Shown here: piece by piece, positions 34,295 through 45,624 of the stretch
Layout of the letters: the number at the start of each line of letters is the position of its first letter
Position numbering within the stretch: position 1 is the stretch's first letter
Assembly: GCA_932294295.1 (NCBI GenBank)
Contig: OW028573.1
Coordinates: 15,148,155 to 15,212,154 of the forward strand
Length of the DNA stretch: 64,000 nucleotides
Direction of reading: 5' to 3'
DNA from: Alitta virens
Lineage: Eukaryota; Annelida; Polychaeta; Phyllodocida; Nereididae
Notes under the pieces: model-generated
Seen by the model: the letters and a program-made list of their open reading frames with translations, nothing else
The model's database searches: none
Told to the model about the DNA's origin: nothing
Program-made: the position numbers and the translations under genes

Positions 34295-37067
34295 GTGATG
34301 TGTTTACATAAAACTCCAGCAGAAAAGTTAGTTTTGAAGCAGTTATTTGGGGTACCAAATCTCGTTGATTGGCGGATTTTGCCGACGCTGAATTTTACGA
34401 TGAGTCTTCAGGAGGTGAAACCAGTTGATAATTTCTTCAAGTAAAAGCCCTGATACTCAACAAGTCTGATAATTAATCTCTGGGACAAACCAGTTGTGTA
34501 TGAATTCAGAAACATCAGCTTGTCTTTCGCTTCCATGTGGAGGGAGGAAATGTAGGGCAACTGCATTATGTACTGATTAGTAATAGCACAGAGTAATAAT
34601 ACCATGTATATTCATCTGTGAGTGATATCTTTCGCATATCTATTACAGAAATCATCATGCCCTATTCATAATATATTACCACACATAGGCTAATAACAGT
34701 AAATTATCATATTTACTAACTTGTTGTTGATTAGTAAGGTCACCTGGAAGGAACACTCTACTTCCGAAGTGCTTCTATACACAGTATCTAAAAAACAGGA
34801 CCTAAATATTTGTTTAGGACAAATAACTAAACATGTCTAATACTTAGGCTTTCATGGTCCCCAGGGGGCAGCACCAGCACAATAATTAAAGAATTTCAGA
34901 TTTTGTCAATCTCGCGCATGTGCATAAGGTACCCTGCGTTTTTCTTCACGCGAGATTCTCGAATGCGGCCAGGCAAACGTCATAATGAGCGTCGTCGATT
35001 CACAAATGTGAAGTAATGTGATGTAACAGATAGGCTGCAAACATTACAATCGATACTTACGTAACAGTAGTCCATCGTTTAATAAAGCTCATGCTGATTC
35101 CGTACATGTTTTCGGATCGAAAATAGAAGAAATATTAAGCGAGATAGAGGCTGAAGAAGGCAGGTAGGTTGGCGGCGGCGAAATTAGCCAAGAAGCAATT
35201 GATGTACGTGCTCCCACAAACGTCCGCGCCGCACTAATCTCAATGCACTTCTAATCCCCAGGGGGCCAAAATCGATAAGATAAGAATATAATTGGAAATC
35301 TTAATTTTTTTTTGGTGGGTTTCAAGAAGTGGTATACTTGTCTATGAGACTATGACATCACTAGTATCCATAGATACGATTCAGCCACCACTTGGAGTTT
35401 GACATAGGCCTAACTCACTGTTGAAGAACTTAATTATAATCTAATAGTCTAAGCAACTATATATTTAGTTTCTAAATAACTAAGCACTTTAAATGTTTAG
35501 TATATAAGTTGGATTCAGAATGAACATATACAGTATAACTAGAAATATTCATGTTTGATTAATACGGTTTTTTTTTCTATAATGACAACCTATCTAGATA
35601 CCATAGGCTTGCTAGGCGTGTAAAAAGCGTCATTCAGTTCAACCATTTCCAGTGTTTCAAGTCAATTTTCCTTTAAAAAATTGCTCAAAAAGTGTAAATT
35701 TTGCAGCGTCCATTCAATGTATTTAAATAGGCCTATACTTTGGAATTATCGAAAGCATTTCAAGCTGTGTTGTTGATATGCCCATCTTTCTTTGAGGGAC
35801 TAAGCAGAAAATGGTCGAAATCAACTGCCTTACTATAAAGGAGTAACTCAGGGTCATGCACTTAACCCGCATTGTCAGAACACTTTAAATCCTAGGTGGA
35901 TAAATTTGATGAGATGCAGGGCCACACGGCAACCGTTTGGTCAGGGAGGTTTTAATCTATTCTTAAAGTCAGTTGGCCTTGTGGACAAGTAGGCATTGAC
36001 CATTTCAAATTTTCAAGCCTCAGCATTCAGACTTGTTATTCTTTTAATGACCTATTATAACTCTTTCTTCAGCTGTGAAATAAAATTAACAAAAGGTGCC
36101 TGTCAAGTATAATGAAATTGTTTTGCTTTAAATAGCACCTAATTGTACTGAATTATAATGTGACAAATATCATTTGACAACCACTGAAGCTTCACTCTGT
36201 TGCAAGTTATGATTAGGTGACAAAGACAAGGCATGGGTGGTTGACTGACCACTGGTAACTTAGTTTATTAATAAGGTGCAGAAGCCTATAGAAAGTATTG
36301 ACATTTTCTGCACCTGAATGTCAAGTGATCACTAGTTTCCTTGTTGGGTGGCTTTATTGTATTCCACCCACGTCATGTCTGAGAAGTTGCATAAATCTTG
36401 TGCCCTTTCAATCATCTTCCCTCAGCACTTGTACTCAAAACCACCACTTTTATTGTTCATATTCTACAGATCAAATGACATCGATAACAAAAATGAAAAA
36501 GAATTCTCTCATTGTCATTTTCATTCATTTTGCCCACCTATGCATTATGTTGATTGTGATGCTTTCAAAAGAACCTACGACATGTCGTGTTACATGCCTG
36601 CTGTGCTTATGGACAGAACTGTTGCTTTGGATGTTTTTATCATAAAAATCTAATAAATCCTTGGCAAAACTTTGAGGATTACGTGAATACTGTCCCCTCG
36701 ACCAGATTGCCCCCGGTGACAGGACACTAACACACTTTTTTCCCCTCAAATTTACAGCTGTATACTTATCTATTTGTGGATATATTAACATGAATGTAAA
36801 TATGTAATTTTCCCATAAAATATTTTCCTAATTCCTTTACAACGTGATGAGGCCATATGATTTGATTGACTTGGATTTTACTCCATCAAACGTATATAGA
36901 TCTTTAACTTTGCGAATTTATATAAACCACTTTTGTTGGTCCAAAATTTAAATTAAAATGCGGCATGGAAGTTTATAAAACCTAGCTGAAATACTTGCAT
37001 TGCAATCCAACAATTAACACAATCTTTGGCCTCTTCACTGGTCTCCATATGGATCTTAATTAGTCTT
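34295..37067. other. Intronic, nothing recognised
   Basis: It includes a CG-richer patch at about 34920-35240 and a CTCF-like AGGGGGCAG at 34863-34871. No exon was recognised. Confidence 0.4.
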
Positions 37068-37218
37068 TATTCTACTGTTTCTGTACTCTGCAGTTCCTCC
37101 CACGTTTTACAGACCATCAACAAAAACGTCAAAATGAGAATTGTAAAAGAAAAAACAATAGAATAGAATAAGATAAAATACAGGATAATGAACTTACTGG
37201 ACCTTTTGTGTGTTTCAG

Positions 37219-37379
37219 GTAACCTGCTGGTTGTTTTCACCGTCCTGATGCACAGAAAAATGAGAACTGTGACAAATTTCTTCTTAGCCAACCTGGCAGT
37301 TGCTGACCTGTGCGTTGGAGTCTTCTGTGTGCTGCCCAACATCACTCTCTATGTTTCACCAGACTGGAAGCTTGGAAGG
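37219..37379 (+). CDS. Trissin receptor-like GPCR, exon 2 (TM1 end, ICL1, TM2)
   Basis: The exon encodes the remainder of Gly72 to Arg125. It completes TM1 (GNLLVVFTVLM, Asn73 = position 1.50), then ICL1 (HRKMRTVTN) and TM2 (FFLANLAVADLCVGVFCVLP, Asp101 = 2.50, the sodium-site Asp). It ends in the extracellular loop with the conserved Trp121 (DWKLGR). The acceptor tgtgtttcag ends at 37218. The donor agg|gtaaat at 37380 leaves phase 0. An open frame continues past the donor but loses all similarity there, which supports the splice. The TNFFLANLA.AD.CVG pattern is strongly conserved in trissin receptors as I know them. Confidence 0.9.
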
Positions 37380-38623
37380 GTAAATTCGCCTTTTTATTTG
37401 TTATTAACAAATTCATTAGTCATTTTTATGTGGTTAATGATTATGTGATCTGGTGCGATAAACAAATTTGACGCAGCAGATAGGTCTATTAATTGTGGTC
37501 CATGCATAAAAGTTGCAATAATGTAACTGTATAAATATTAAGAAATTTCAAAATTTATTTCTTAATACGTAGATTCACCTGGGCGTGTAGATTTATAGTA
37601 TCTAAATCATACAAACTTATTAGTGAACTTCAGAACATGATATACCGTGTAAAAAAGCTGTAATTTCTTATAGAAAAATGTAAAGTCTGACTGTTCTTGT
37701 AACCATAAGTAAATATTGATAAATAAATTATAGATATAGGAACTTTATTTAAATGTGTGACCTTCCAACACAAAAACTTCTTGACGTTCCCACTAAGTCT
37801 CAATTAGTTTACCCAATTTCCTTGAAAGGCATTATAAATTATAAAGAGTCCTATCGTGTTTTCTTATCTTGGTATAAACAGTTACATTGTCGACAGATAA
37901 CCTCACAGAATAACGTACTCGTAAACCAATGTTGAAGATAATACCTTGGAGAAATTAGAACTAAATATATTACATTGAAGGCTAAAAATAGAGTCTGGTA
38001 ATTTTTCTTAGAGTAGGCTTATCTTATTGGTAACAAGTGCATTTCATTAAACTGAAATTTTAATGTATTTTGGTAATTCGGTGTTAATTGGAAACATTGG
38101 AAAATTAAAAGATATGATGCAGAATTTAGAATGTCTACTTTGCCTCAGCTATCAAATTAAGTTTATTTAGCCTCAGGCTTTCACAGAACTATTCTCAAAA
38201 GCATTTGAAAAGTTTAATGACCCAAACAAAAAGTCAAATTACCTTTAGAGAGATCAAACAGATAAAATGCAATTCTAAATTGAAATGTAATGGGAAAAAG
38301 CAGTTAAAAGTAAAATCATGTTGTAAACTATTTACTTGCCGGTTTTGCAAGTTGAAAGGTACTTTTCGTCTGGACATCAAAAGATAAGATAACTTATGAT
38401 ATGATATATCTACCTAAAATTAGTAAGATATAGTTTTACATAATTTCCGGCGAAAGTAACTTAGTGATCTAAAAGGTCAGAAATGCTGTGCTCGGGGTAT
38501 GCTCCAGAAAAATAAATAGACATACAAAAGTAAATTTCCTGGTACTGCTGTTACTTTTAGCCAAAATGTAAGGCAAACAAGATTTTCCCAATTTTGTTTC
38601 TATATATTTTTGCTGCAACCACT

Positions 38624-38637
38624 AAATAGATAGATAA

Positions 38638-38668
<31 letters not shown>

Positions 38669-38681
38669 TATAAATAGATAA

Positions 38682-38713
<32 letters not shown>

Positions 38714-38726
38714 GTAGGTAGGTAGG

Positions 38727-38774
<48 letters not shown>

Positions 38775-38803
38775 AAGATAGAAAGATAGATAGATAGATA
38801 GAT
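38624..38803. repeat. (GATA)n microsatellite
   Basis: About 180 bp of GATA with GGTA and GAAA variants in the middle and near the right end. Confidence 0.96.
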
Positions 38804-39595
38804 CTACAACAGTTTCATCAAATTCTGAGCTTTCCGAATATTTCAATTTGTAGATATTATTAGTAAAGCAAAAAAGACGCAATTGGAATTCTACATCATT
38901 TGCTAAGTAGCCTTTAGCTTCTGGTGAACTAGTGGTCCAAATTAGATAAAATGCTCAAGAGAATTGTCAGTCCGGAGCAGCCATACTAATATTGCGTAAC
39001 CTTATGGGAAATTTGTATTGTCTGTCTGGTCATTGGTCTTCTTACAGACCACAGACCATCAAGACGTATTGTCTAAGAGCTTGAATGGGACCTCTTTATT
39101 GAATTGGTGGCCCTGTGTCCCTAAGATGAAATTAGGAGCTGAGCTGTGTTTTAGGAGACTCGCTTGCTCCAGCCAGCTACCACTAATGCGACCCCTCTTA
39201 AGATTTGCACGGTCCACCAATTGAATTGCTTATATCAGATGACAACCAATTGGACGACTTAGCATATTTATTGGCAGGCCAAATCCATGCAAGCATGCTT
39301 AGTACATTGCTGATGAGACTGCAGATCAGCTGATGCTATGCACTGCACGACGGCCTTCTTTTATCGTTTTGTTGACATATGTTCTCATGAGGTTAGTCTC
39401 TGCTCCAACATGGAGCACCACTTCAATGTGGAGTCTGGGTTCTCTTCAGCTGTCTACCTGTATTGAAGAGAATATGGGCTATTGGTCGGTTTTACATAAA
39501 TATAAATATGTAATACATAAAATATACTCTATTACATGCATTTGTATGCATTTCTATGGGTTTTTTTTTGGTTTTTTTTTTTTGGAACCAAGTTT
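38804..39595. other. Intronic, nothing recognised
   Basis: Complex sequence, with T-rich tracts near 39560-39580. Short open frames show no domain. Confidence 0.4.
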
Positions 39596-39640
39596 TAAGA
39601 CTATCTCACTATTAAGACCTCCTCACAGTTAAGACCAACT
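39596..39640 (+). repeat. AAGACCACC-type repeat, two to three units
   Basis: 'ctcactattaagacctcctc' and 'acagttaagaccaac' are consecutive units of the family seen at 7577-7803. Confidence 0.45.
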
Positions 39641-40042
39641 ATATTGGACCAAATTACATTCTTCCAAATTGCATTTTGATCTTAATACCAATACAATTGC
39701 ATCTTTTGCAGTCTCATATCACCCAATTAAAAGCTTTTAAATAGGCCTACATTAACCATAGCAACGCTGGCCTCTGTTTCCATACGCCACATACAGTGTG
39801 ACTAATTCACGATTGTATTTTATATCCTCCAGTTATATCTCTAACATGGCCTTAATTAGCAATCTACTGGCAGAAATTGCCTATCTAGTGAGTGACCTAC
39901 AACCATCTGTGGAGTGACCCTAATTTGAGCAATTGAAACAGCTCTTCTTTTTATAGATCCTGAGACCTTTTGCTCTGCGCAGAACACAGAGGTTTTATAA
40001 CCTGAACCCAGATAATTTCATTTCATTACATTTACTTGGACG

Positions 40043-40125
40043 ACAGGGGGCAGTGCGGACGTCAAAGGAGACACTTGTTGTCGTATTCTGAGATGCTGAG
40101 CGTTCCCATTTATTAGTTATTTTGC
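40043..40125 (+). repeat. Repeat shared with the LINE 5' flank
   Basis: It aligns with 21208-21290 ('gcagtgcggacgt', 'gtcgtattctgag', 'gctgagcgttcc'). Here it stands alone. It also contains AGGGGGCAG at 40045-40053. Confidence 0.4.
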
Positions 40126-43100
40126 GTCACATGATAGAATTATTACAATGATTATGATTTATGTAATTATGGCTTTGATTAACTGTCATTTGTAATAATT
40201 GATGTGATGCTGGATGTCCACCAAAGCTTTGCTAGCTGTTGTGGTGTCCACCCTATGAAAAGATGATGTGAATATGATTAATGATGATGGCTATAATAAA
40301 AACTATTGTATGAATAAATAAGTAAGTAAAATAAACAAAATAGCTAATTGGTATTGGAGGAAATGCATTGATAAAAGATTAATTTGTATAATTTTATTAT
40401 TGGCATGCTGCGTATTTCATTGCATGATTGAAACAGCTGGCTCACGATTGAAGTTGTGGATGGTGATGAATCGCTGAGATAAGCCACTACTAGCCCACTA
40501 GTAGAGGTAGTTTAGTTGATTTGACTTTATGATATATATCAGACATTAGCAAAAACAGGAGAGCTTCCAACTCTCCATAACTTAGGCCACTAAGCATCCA
40601 TGCATCTGATCTGAATAATTTCCCCTAATCTTCTTTGACCTGGGACCAAAAGCGGTTGTGACAGATGGGTGCAAGTCTGCTGATAAAATGTAGGAAGGAA
40701 TGAAAGTTTCCTGGTATATGAGCCACGCTTAAATATACTTCATCATAAGTGGCCTCATAGGTCATTAATTACAAACATGAATGGTGAGAAATATCCATGT
40801 TTATCCATTGTTATCAGGGCCAATTGTAAAACAGCATTTTTTTCTGAATTGTTACCCTGAATAAGTGTATTTTATCAATCAATCAATCCATGGCAAAGTG
40901 TCAGTCAAAATGTCCAAAAATCTGGGTTGACTGACCTTAGTCAAAGAGAGTTTCAGTGTTCACTCATGTGACTGTAGTTTAATCATACAAAACCTAAAAT
41001 TAGTTTTTGGAGGGTATATGATTTCTGGATCGTGGCATAGGTTTAATAGTTACAGCTATAGGTGCAGGGTTTCGTGACTTTAGTGTCAAAGTTCTGTAGA
41101 ATCTAACTTGCGCCTTCTATACAAGAAGAAATTAAGTGAAAGTTTCATGTTTGCAGTCTGGCTTTGAGGCGCCTTCTTCAAATAACTCTCACAGCCTCAA
41201 TCCACATTCCCTAGAGTTTAGAACATTACTCCAGTGCAATTCGACCTCTATATGTTGATTGTACATTGTGCGATGTATAATAGGTTTTGTTACTCAACAT
41301 CATTCTCCAAAAAGAGACAAATTACTGGAAAATAAATTGCCCTTACCTGAAGTAATTTCCCAGGGGTAAAACTAATCTTGGCATATGTAATTACAAAAAC
41401 CCTGCCTCTACTTAGCCTTGAAATATATTGCATATTCGCAACAGTATCATTGCTTTAAGAGCTAAATTGCTTTTATAATACATAGGATGACTTATTGTGT
41501 TGCTTTATGTTATCAAATCGAGCTGAACTGGCAGCCTAAACACAATTAAACTCACTGCACTTATAATTTTTGTAAACCTTTTTAATCTAACAAATTAATT
41601 TGTGTATGGTTTGATTAAAAAGTTGGTCTTTTCCTATGACAAATTAACTCTGTCAAACTGTCAGCTATATTGGAGACCTATATTTTCTCTTGTATTTAAA
41701 CTTTATTTATTTTATGTGGATAACCACACATTTTCAAAAAAAAAATAATAATAATAAATTTTCTGGTCAACAATATTTTCCGTTTGCATATATACACCTT
41801 ATACCAATGAGCCGCCAAATAACAGTTATAATATTTTAGAGCTAGCTTGTTGATTCCTATTCTTTTTGCTAAACATTGATTGAAAACTTGACAGAGTGAT
41901 TCGTCTTGACGTACGTCCGTTTACCGATAGATGGCGCCTCCGGGAGTAATGGAATTGACATGATTAAGCTTCTCTTTCATACATTAAGAAGATGTCAAGG
42001 TTATCATTCTGTTATCATGGTTATTACTCCGTGCTATATGAACATGTAATGGTTCATATGTTATCATAAATCTCCGTTAATAATCTCTATGGCTAATTAT
42101 TTATGAATATGTGCCTGACAGATGCCGTGCATCTTAATATTAAAGGAATGGTTTATCAGTCGACTTATTTCCTTATTGTCCACTTTTAAAGTGTATTCAT
42201 AACATGTTTTTAACAATTATTATGATGTAAATTCGATTCTCATTAACACCAATTTAATTTCACATATATAATCACTTTGATTCATTACCCACAGGGGCGT
42301 TTTGTAAACATAAATTTTTCTGGAGAACTGTGGCCCTGAATAATTTATTTATATATATTTTTTAAATAATACATATGTGTCATAAAGCAGAATGAAAAAA
42401 ATATATATTAGTAAAGAAAGCAAAATAAACAGATGATCACAGTTGTTCACTTTGACCTTATAATAGTTTGAACTCCAACTGCGCAAAAAACGAAAAATAA
42501 GCATTATTTAGGATTTTTGCTTGATCATTTTTGTTTCATACAAATTGCCATGTATTTGAGTGTTTTGAAAAAAGGCTTGGAATCCACACTAAATTGTATC
42601 ATGAAATTTACGTAAATCGAGGATTCGAGGTGCTTCCGTATTGCCTAGATGTGATTAAAAAGGGAAAAGAAAGTGGTTCATTTGCAGTTTTGCAATTTTA
42701 CAGTACAAGTACCGAAGACATTAAACACTGGTTATAACTCCAGCCATTTATAGTCACAAAAGTTATCAATGATGGATGTGACGATGCGGGGTGTCTCCGG
42801 TTAGGTATGGCTTGGCTTGTGGTTTTTTTAATGGTCCCAGTGCCGGATAACCTAGGAATCTCTAAATATTCCTGGGGATAACTATAGCTGAAAGTTTCCT
42901 ACGAGTAGTACTACTTACTAATAACATTATACTACACTACTATATCATGAATAATACACAATGAATGCACCCGTCCCATATTATGTTCTTCTTTGTATAC
43001 AAATATTTGAAATTCCCTAAGTTAAAGTCTTTTCTTTTCTTTTTTTTTTTGGTTATTATGTAATGCAATGCAAATCAACAGCCTCTTAAGAAACTTCTAT

Positions 43101-43655
43101 GGCATCTTGCTTGGTGGGTGTTCTTAATCCACCATTATCTTAAGTAGCTACTTTGGCTTTTTATTTTTTTTTATTTTAACTGAATTACCACTAAAAGCCA
43201 TTTTGACTGAAATCTCAGCCATTTTAACAGAGTTTGGATTGACTATCATGCACATATCAGTTTTTTAAAACTATAATAATATTACAATCGATCCCTTACA
43301 TAACATAAACTCTTATAACGAAGTCATTATTGTCTATCTTTCACAGCAGTTCCGAATATGACAGACTTTTTGACGAGTCTCAATTCCAGAAAATACTTAA
43401 GTATGTATACACGCTTGTTTTTTTTATATTAGAACTTTAAATACCTTAACATTGAGTTTAATCGGCAAGTATACACGCATTAAATTTCACGACAGCTTTT
43501 AGTTGTAGTGATTTCCGCGACTATGTTATCTCGGGTAGCATAAGTCAATTTGTAAAAGGAACTTTCTGAAATTGGAATACAACTGGACTTGCATCAAGAG
43601 ATATACTCAATTTAAATTTGCAAGTCCAATTCAGCCTAACTAGTTAGTTTATATA
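40126..43655. other. Intronic, nothing recognised
   Basis: AT-rich. A 68-codon open frame at 42531-42737 has no recognisable domain or ATG start. No repeat boundary was established. Confidence 0.4.
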
Positions 43656-43819
43656 CAGTAGCGGATGTAAGGGGGGGGGGGCTTAAGGGGGTTTAAACCC
43701 CCTCCCCCCTGGCCTAGTACATCTTAATTAAAAATATTTTTATAAAATCCGGCGGTCCCCGCAATACATTTTAATTTGTCATCCCCCCCCCCGCTAAACA
43801 ATTTCTGGATCCGCCCCTG
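43656..43819. mobile_element. hAT-type MITE
   Basis: The left end CAGTAGCGGAT and the right end (reverse complement CAGGGGCGGATCCAG) form the terminal inverted repeat typical of non-autonomous hAT elements. Inside each end are G-runs or C-runs and a perfect gggggtttaaaccccc palindrome near 43686-43701. Flanks are TA-rich (...tttatata / atatataa), so an 8-bp duplication cannot be confirmed. Confidence 0.6.
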
Positions 43820-44032
43820 ATATATAAGCCATTTTGTATTAACAGCATATAATTTCAGACTTAAGGCAACATTAACAATCATTCAATGTCATTCAATGTC
43901 AAAAACTTAAGGCGCAGTTAAGAACAGTAAACAATTTCCTTCTCACTGAATTCCATTTCACTACTGAGGCCACTTTCATAATTGTTGAACCATAATACTT
44001 TACATTATATATATACTCTACTATATATATAT

Positions 44033-44225
44033 GGGGTGGGGGCCTCGCTCAGTGGTAACGCACTGGGTTCCCAACCACTGGGGTCCCGGGTTCAATTTCC
44101 GGTTGAGCCTAAGTTGGATGGATGTTTCATCCTTCATCTCATTGCCATTGTCCCTGCCTGTCCTAATTAGCCCATCAGGTGCAGAAATACAGGAATTAAA
44201 GCCCAAATCCACACACAAAAAAACC
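44033..44225 (+). repeat. tRNA-derived SINE, family A, copy 2
   Basis: The head has an A-box-like gcctcgctcagtggtaacgc and a B-box gggttcaattt at 44088-44098. The body blocks 'ctcattgccattgtccctg', 'tcctaattagcccat' and 'caggtgcagaaata', and a short CA/A-rich tail, match copy 1 at 34092. Confidence 0.8.
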
Positions 44226-44959
44226 TAAGATGTGCTTATGTTCGGTTTAAACAGAAGAGTATGAAATGTCACAATAAATTAAAGGTTTGATCACTCTGCC
44301 TGACACAGATGAAAAACAAAATACTCAAATGCATTTCCGATATAGACAAGCTGGAAAAAGTATTATATATGCTTGTGTCATTGTGTGACAGCTATTCTTT
44401 TAGAAAAGTCAGACAACATAACACTTCAGTCGGAGAGAAAAACAAAATGCATGTTTGATGTTATGTGAAATGAGTACAAGCATATACTTTTTTCCTTATG
44501 TAACTTCAAACAGGTCTTGACATAACAGAAAATAATATGTCAAAGAACTGTATTTAGGATATGGCTTTACGTCAAACAACTTCCATTCATGTTTAGGAAT
44601 TGACTCCATGCAGCCCATGCATGTCATTCTCAATGGAAAAATGACAGATATGAATATTAAATTTTAAAAGCCATTTAATTCCCATTAATTCTTCAAAATC
44701 CTAAAATCCTAAACCGACTGTGATATGCAAAGTCCAGGATTAATTCCAAGCTGCCTAAAATCAGCCATGGATGTTGACTTCAAGACCTCATGTTTTGCTG
44801 ACTCAACAGTTTCTGCATAAAAGCCTTTTTAAAAAGTCAGGGGCAAGTTAACCATTGTTTATCATGTGTACACAATACTACACATGTCTCTCATTTTCTC
44901 TTTTCTGTAATTTTTTTTTAATCTATTTGGCCTTCTTAAAGGTAGTTGAATGAAATCAT

Positions 44960-45115
44960 TCTATTGGATTAACTAACTGTCAGAAGCTGACATAACGATG
45001 ATAAGGATTTGAGTCCACAACGTATAACACAATCATGGGAGAGACCAAAACTCTCACATGCCGGGATTAGCACCCGCAACTCTCAGTACACTGCTATGAA
45101 GAACTATTACCATTA
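44960..45115 (-). repeat. SINE family B, minus-strand copy with B box
   Basis: The minus strand reads 'gttgcgggtgctaatcccgg' (a B-box-like site), then 'gttgtggactcaaatccttatc' and 'atgtcagcttctgac', matching the family B body. Confidence 0.5.
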
Positions 45116-45236
45116 AAACTATGGAGTTCGGCTATATTTAGCTTTTTACCTCTTACCATGGAGTCATAAGTGCTTATGACTCTATCTTACTCACCATGAT
45201 TCAGACATACCCGCTGCACCAATTTTCGGCAACTGA

Positions 45237-45278
45237 GCGGGTCTCGTGGTGAAGAACAGGCCACCTCTCAAAAGGTTC
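45237..45278 (+). repeat. tRNA-like SINE head that seeds the B-box array
   Basis: 'gcgggtctcgtggtgaagaac' is A-box-like. The following 'ggttctgggttcaattcc' is a B box at tRNA-like spacing and is also the first unit of the array beginning at 45279. Confidence 0.5.
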
Positions 45279-45620
45279 TGGGTTCAATTCCTGGCCTGTG
45301 TTCAATTCCTGGCCTGTGTTCAATTCCTGGCCTATGTTCAATTCCTGGCCTGTGTTCAATCCATGGCCTGTGTTCAATCCATGGCCTGTGTTCAATTCCT
45401 GGCCTGTGTTCAATTCCTGGCCTGTGTTCAATCCATGGCCTGTGTTCAATCCATGGCCTGTGTTCAATTCCTGGCCTGTGTTCAATTCCTGGCCTGTGTT
45501 CAATCCATGGCCTGTGTTCAATCCATGGCCTGTGTTCAATTCCTGGCCTGTGTTCAATTCCTGGCCTGTGTTCAATCCATGGCCTGTGTTCAATCCATGG
45601 CCTGTGTTCAATCCATGGCC
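45279..45620. repeat. 18-bp minisatellite of tRNA B-box units, 19 copies
   Basis: Nineteen units of exactly 18 bp. Type A is tgtgttcaattcctggcc and type B is tgtgttcaatccatggcc. The order is A'AAA' BB AA BB AA BB AA BBB, so a 72-bp AABB higher-order unit repeats three times. Each unit contains GTTCAANTCC or close to it, the core of a Pol III B box. Because 18 is a multiple of 3 and no unit has a stop, several frames on both strands stay open. These are artefacts, not genes. Confidence 0.97.
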
Positions 45621-45624
45621 TGGA

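Larger units (their letters stand above)
6915..37218 (+). other. Intron 1 of the trissin receptor-like gene (30.3 kb)
   Basis: The donor is gtaagt and the acceptor is a pyrimidine-rich tract ending tgtgtttcag at 37218. It contains the antisense LINE, two LINE fragments, SINE copies, MITEs and most of the microsatellites listed separately. I found no additional exon of this gene inside it. Confidence 0.8.

Noticed and set aside
36298..36653. Overlapping open frames of 101-115 codons
   Set aside because: Composition looks random, the frames compete, and no domain or splice signal was seen. Chance open frames of this size are expected in 64 kb.
37380..37448. Continuation of the coding frame past exon 2
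   Set aside because: The frame stays open for about 20 codons but loses receptor similarity at the gtaaat donor. Splicing to 54429 restores TM3.
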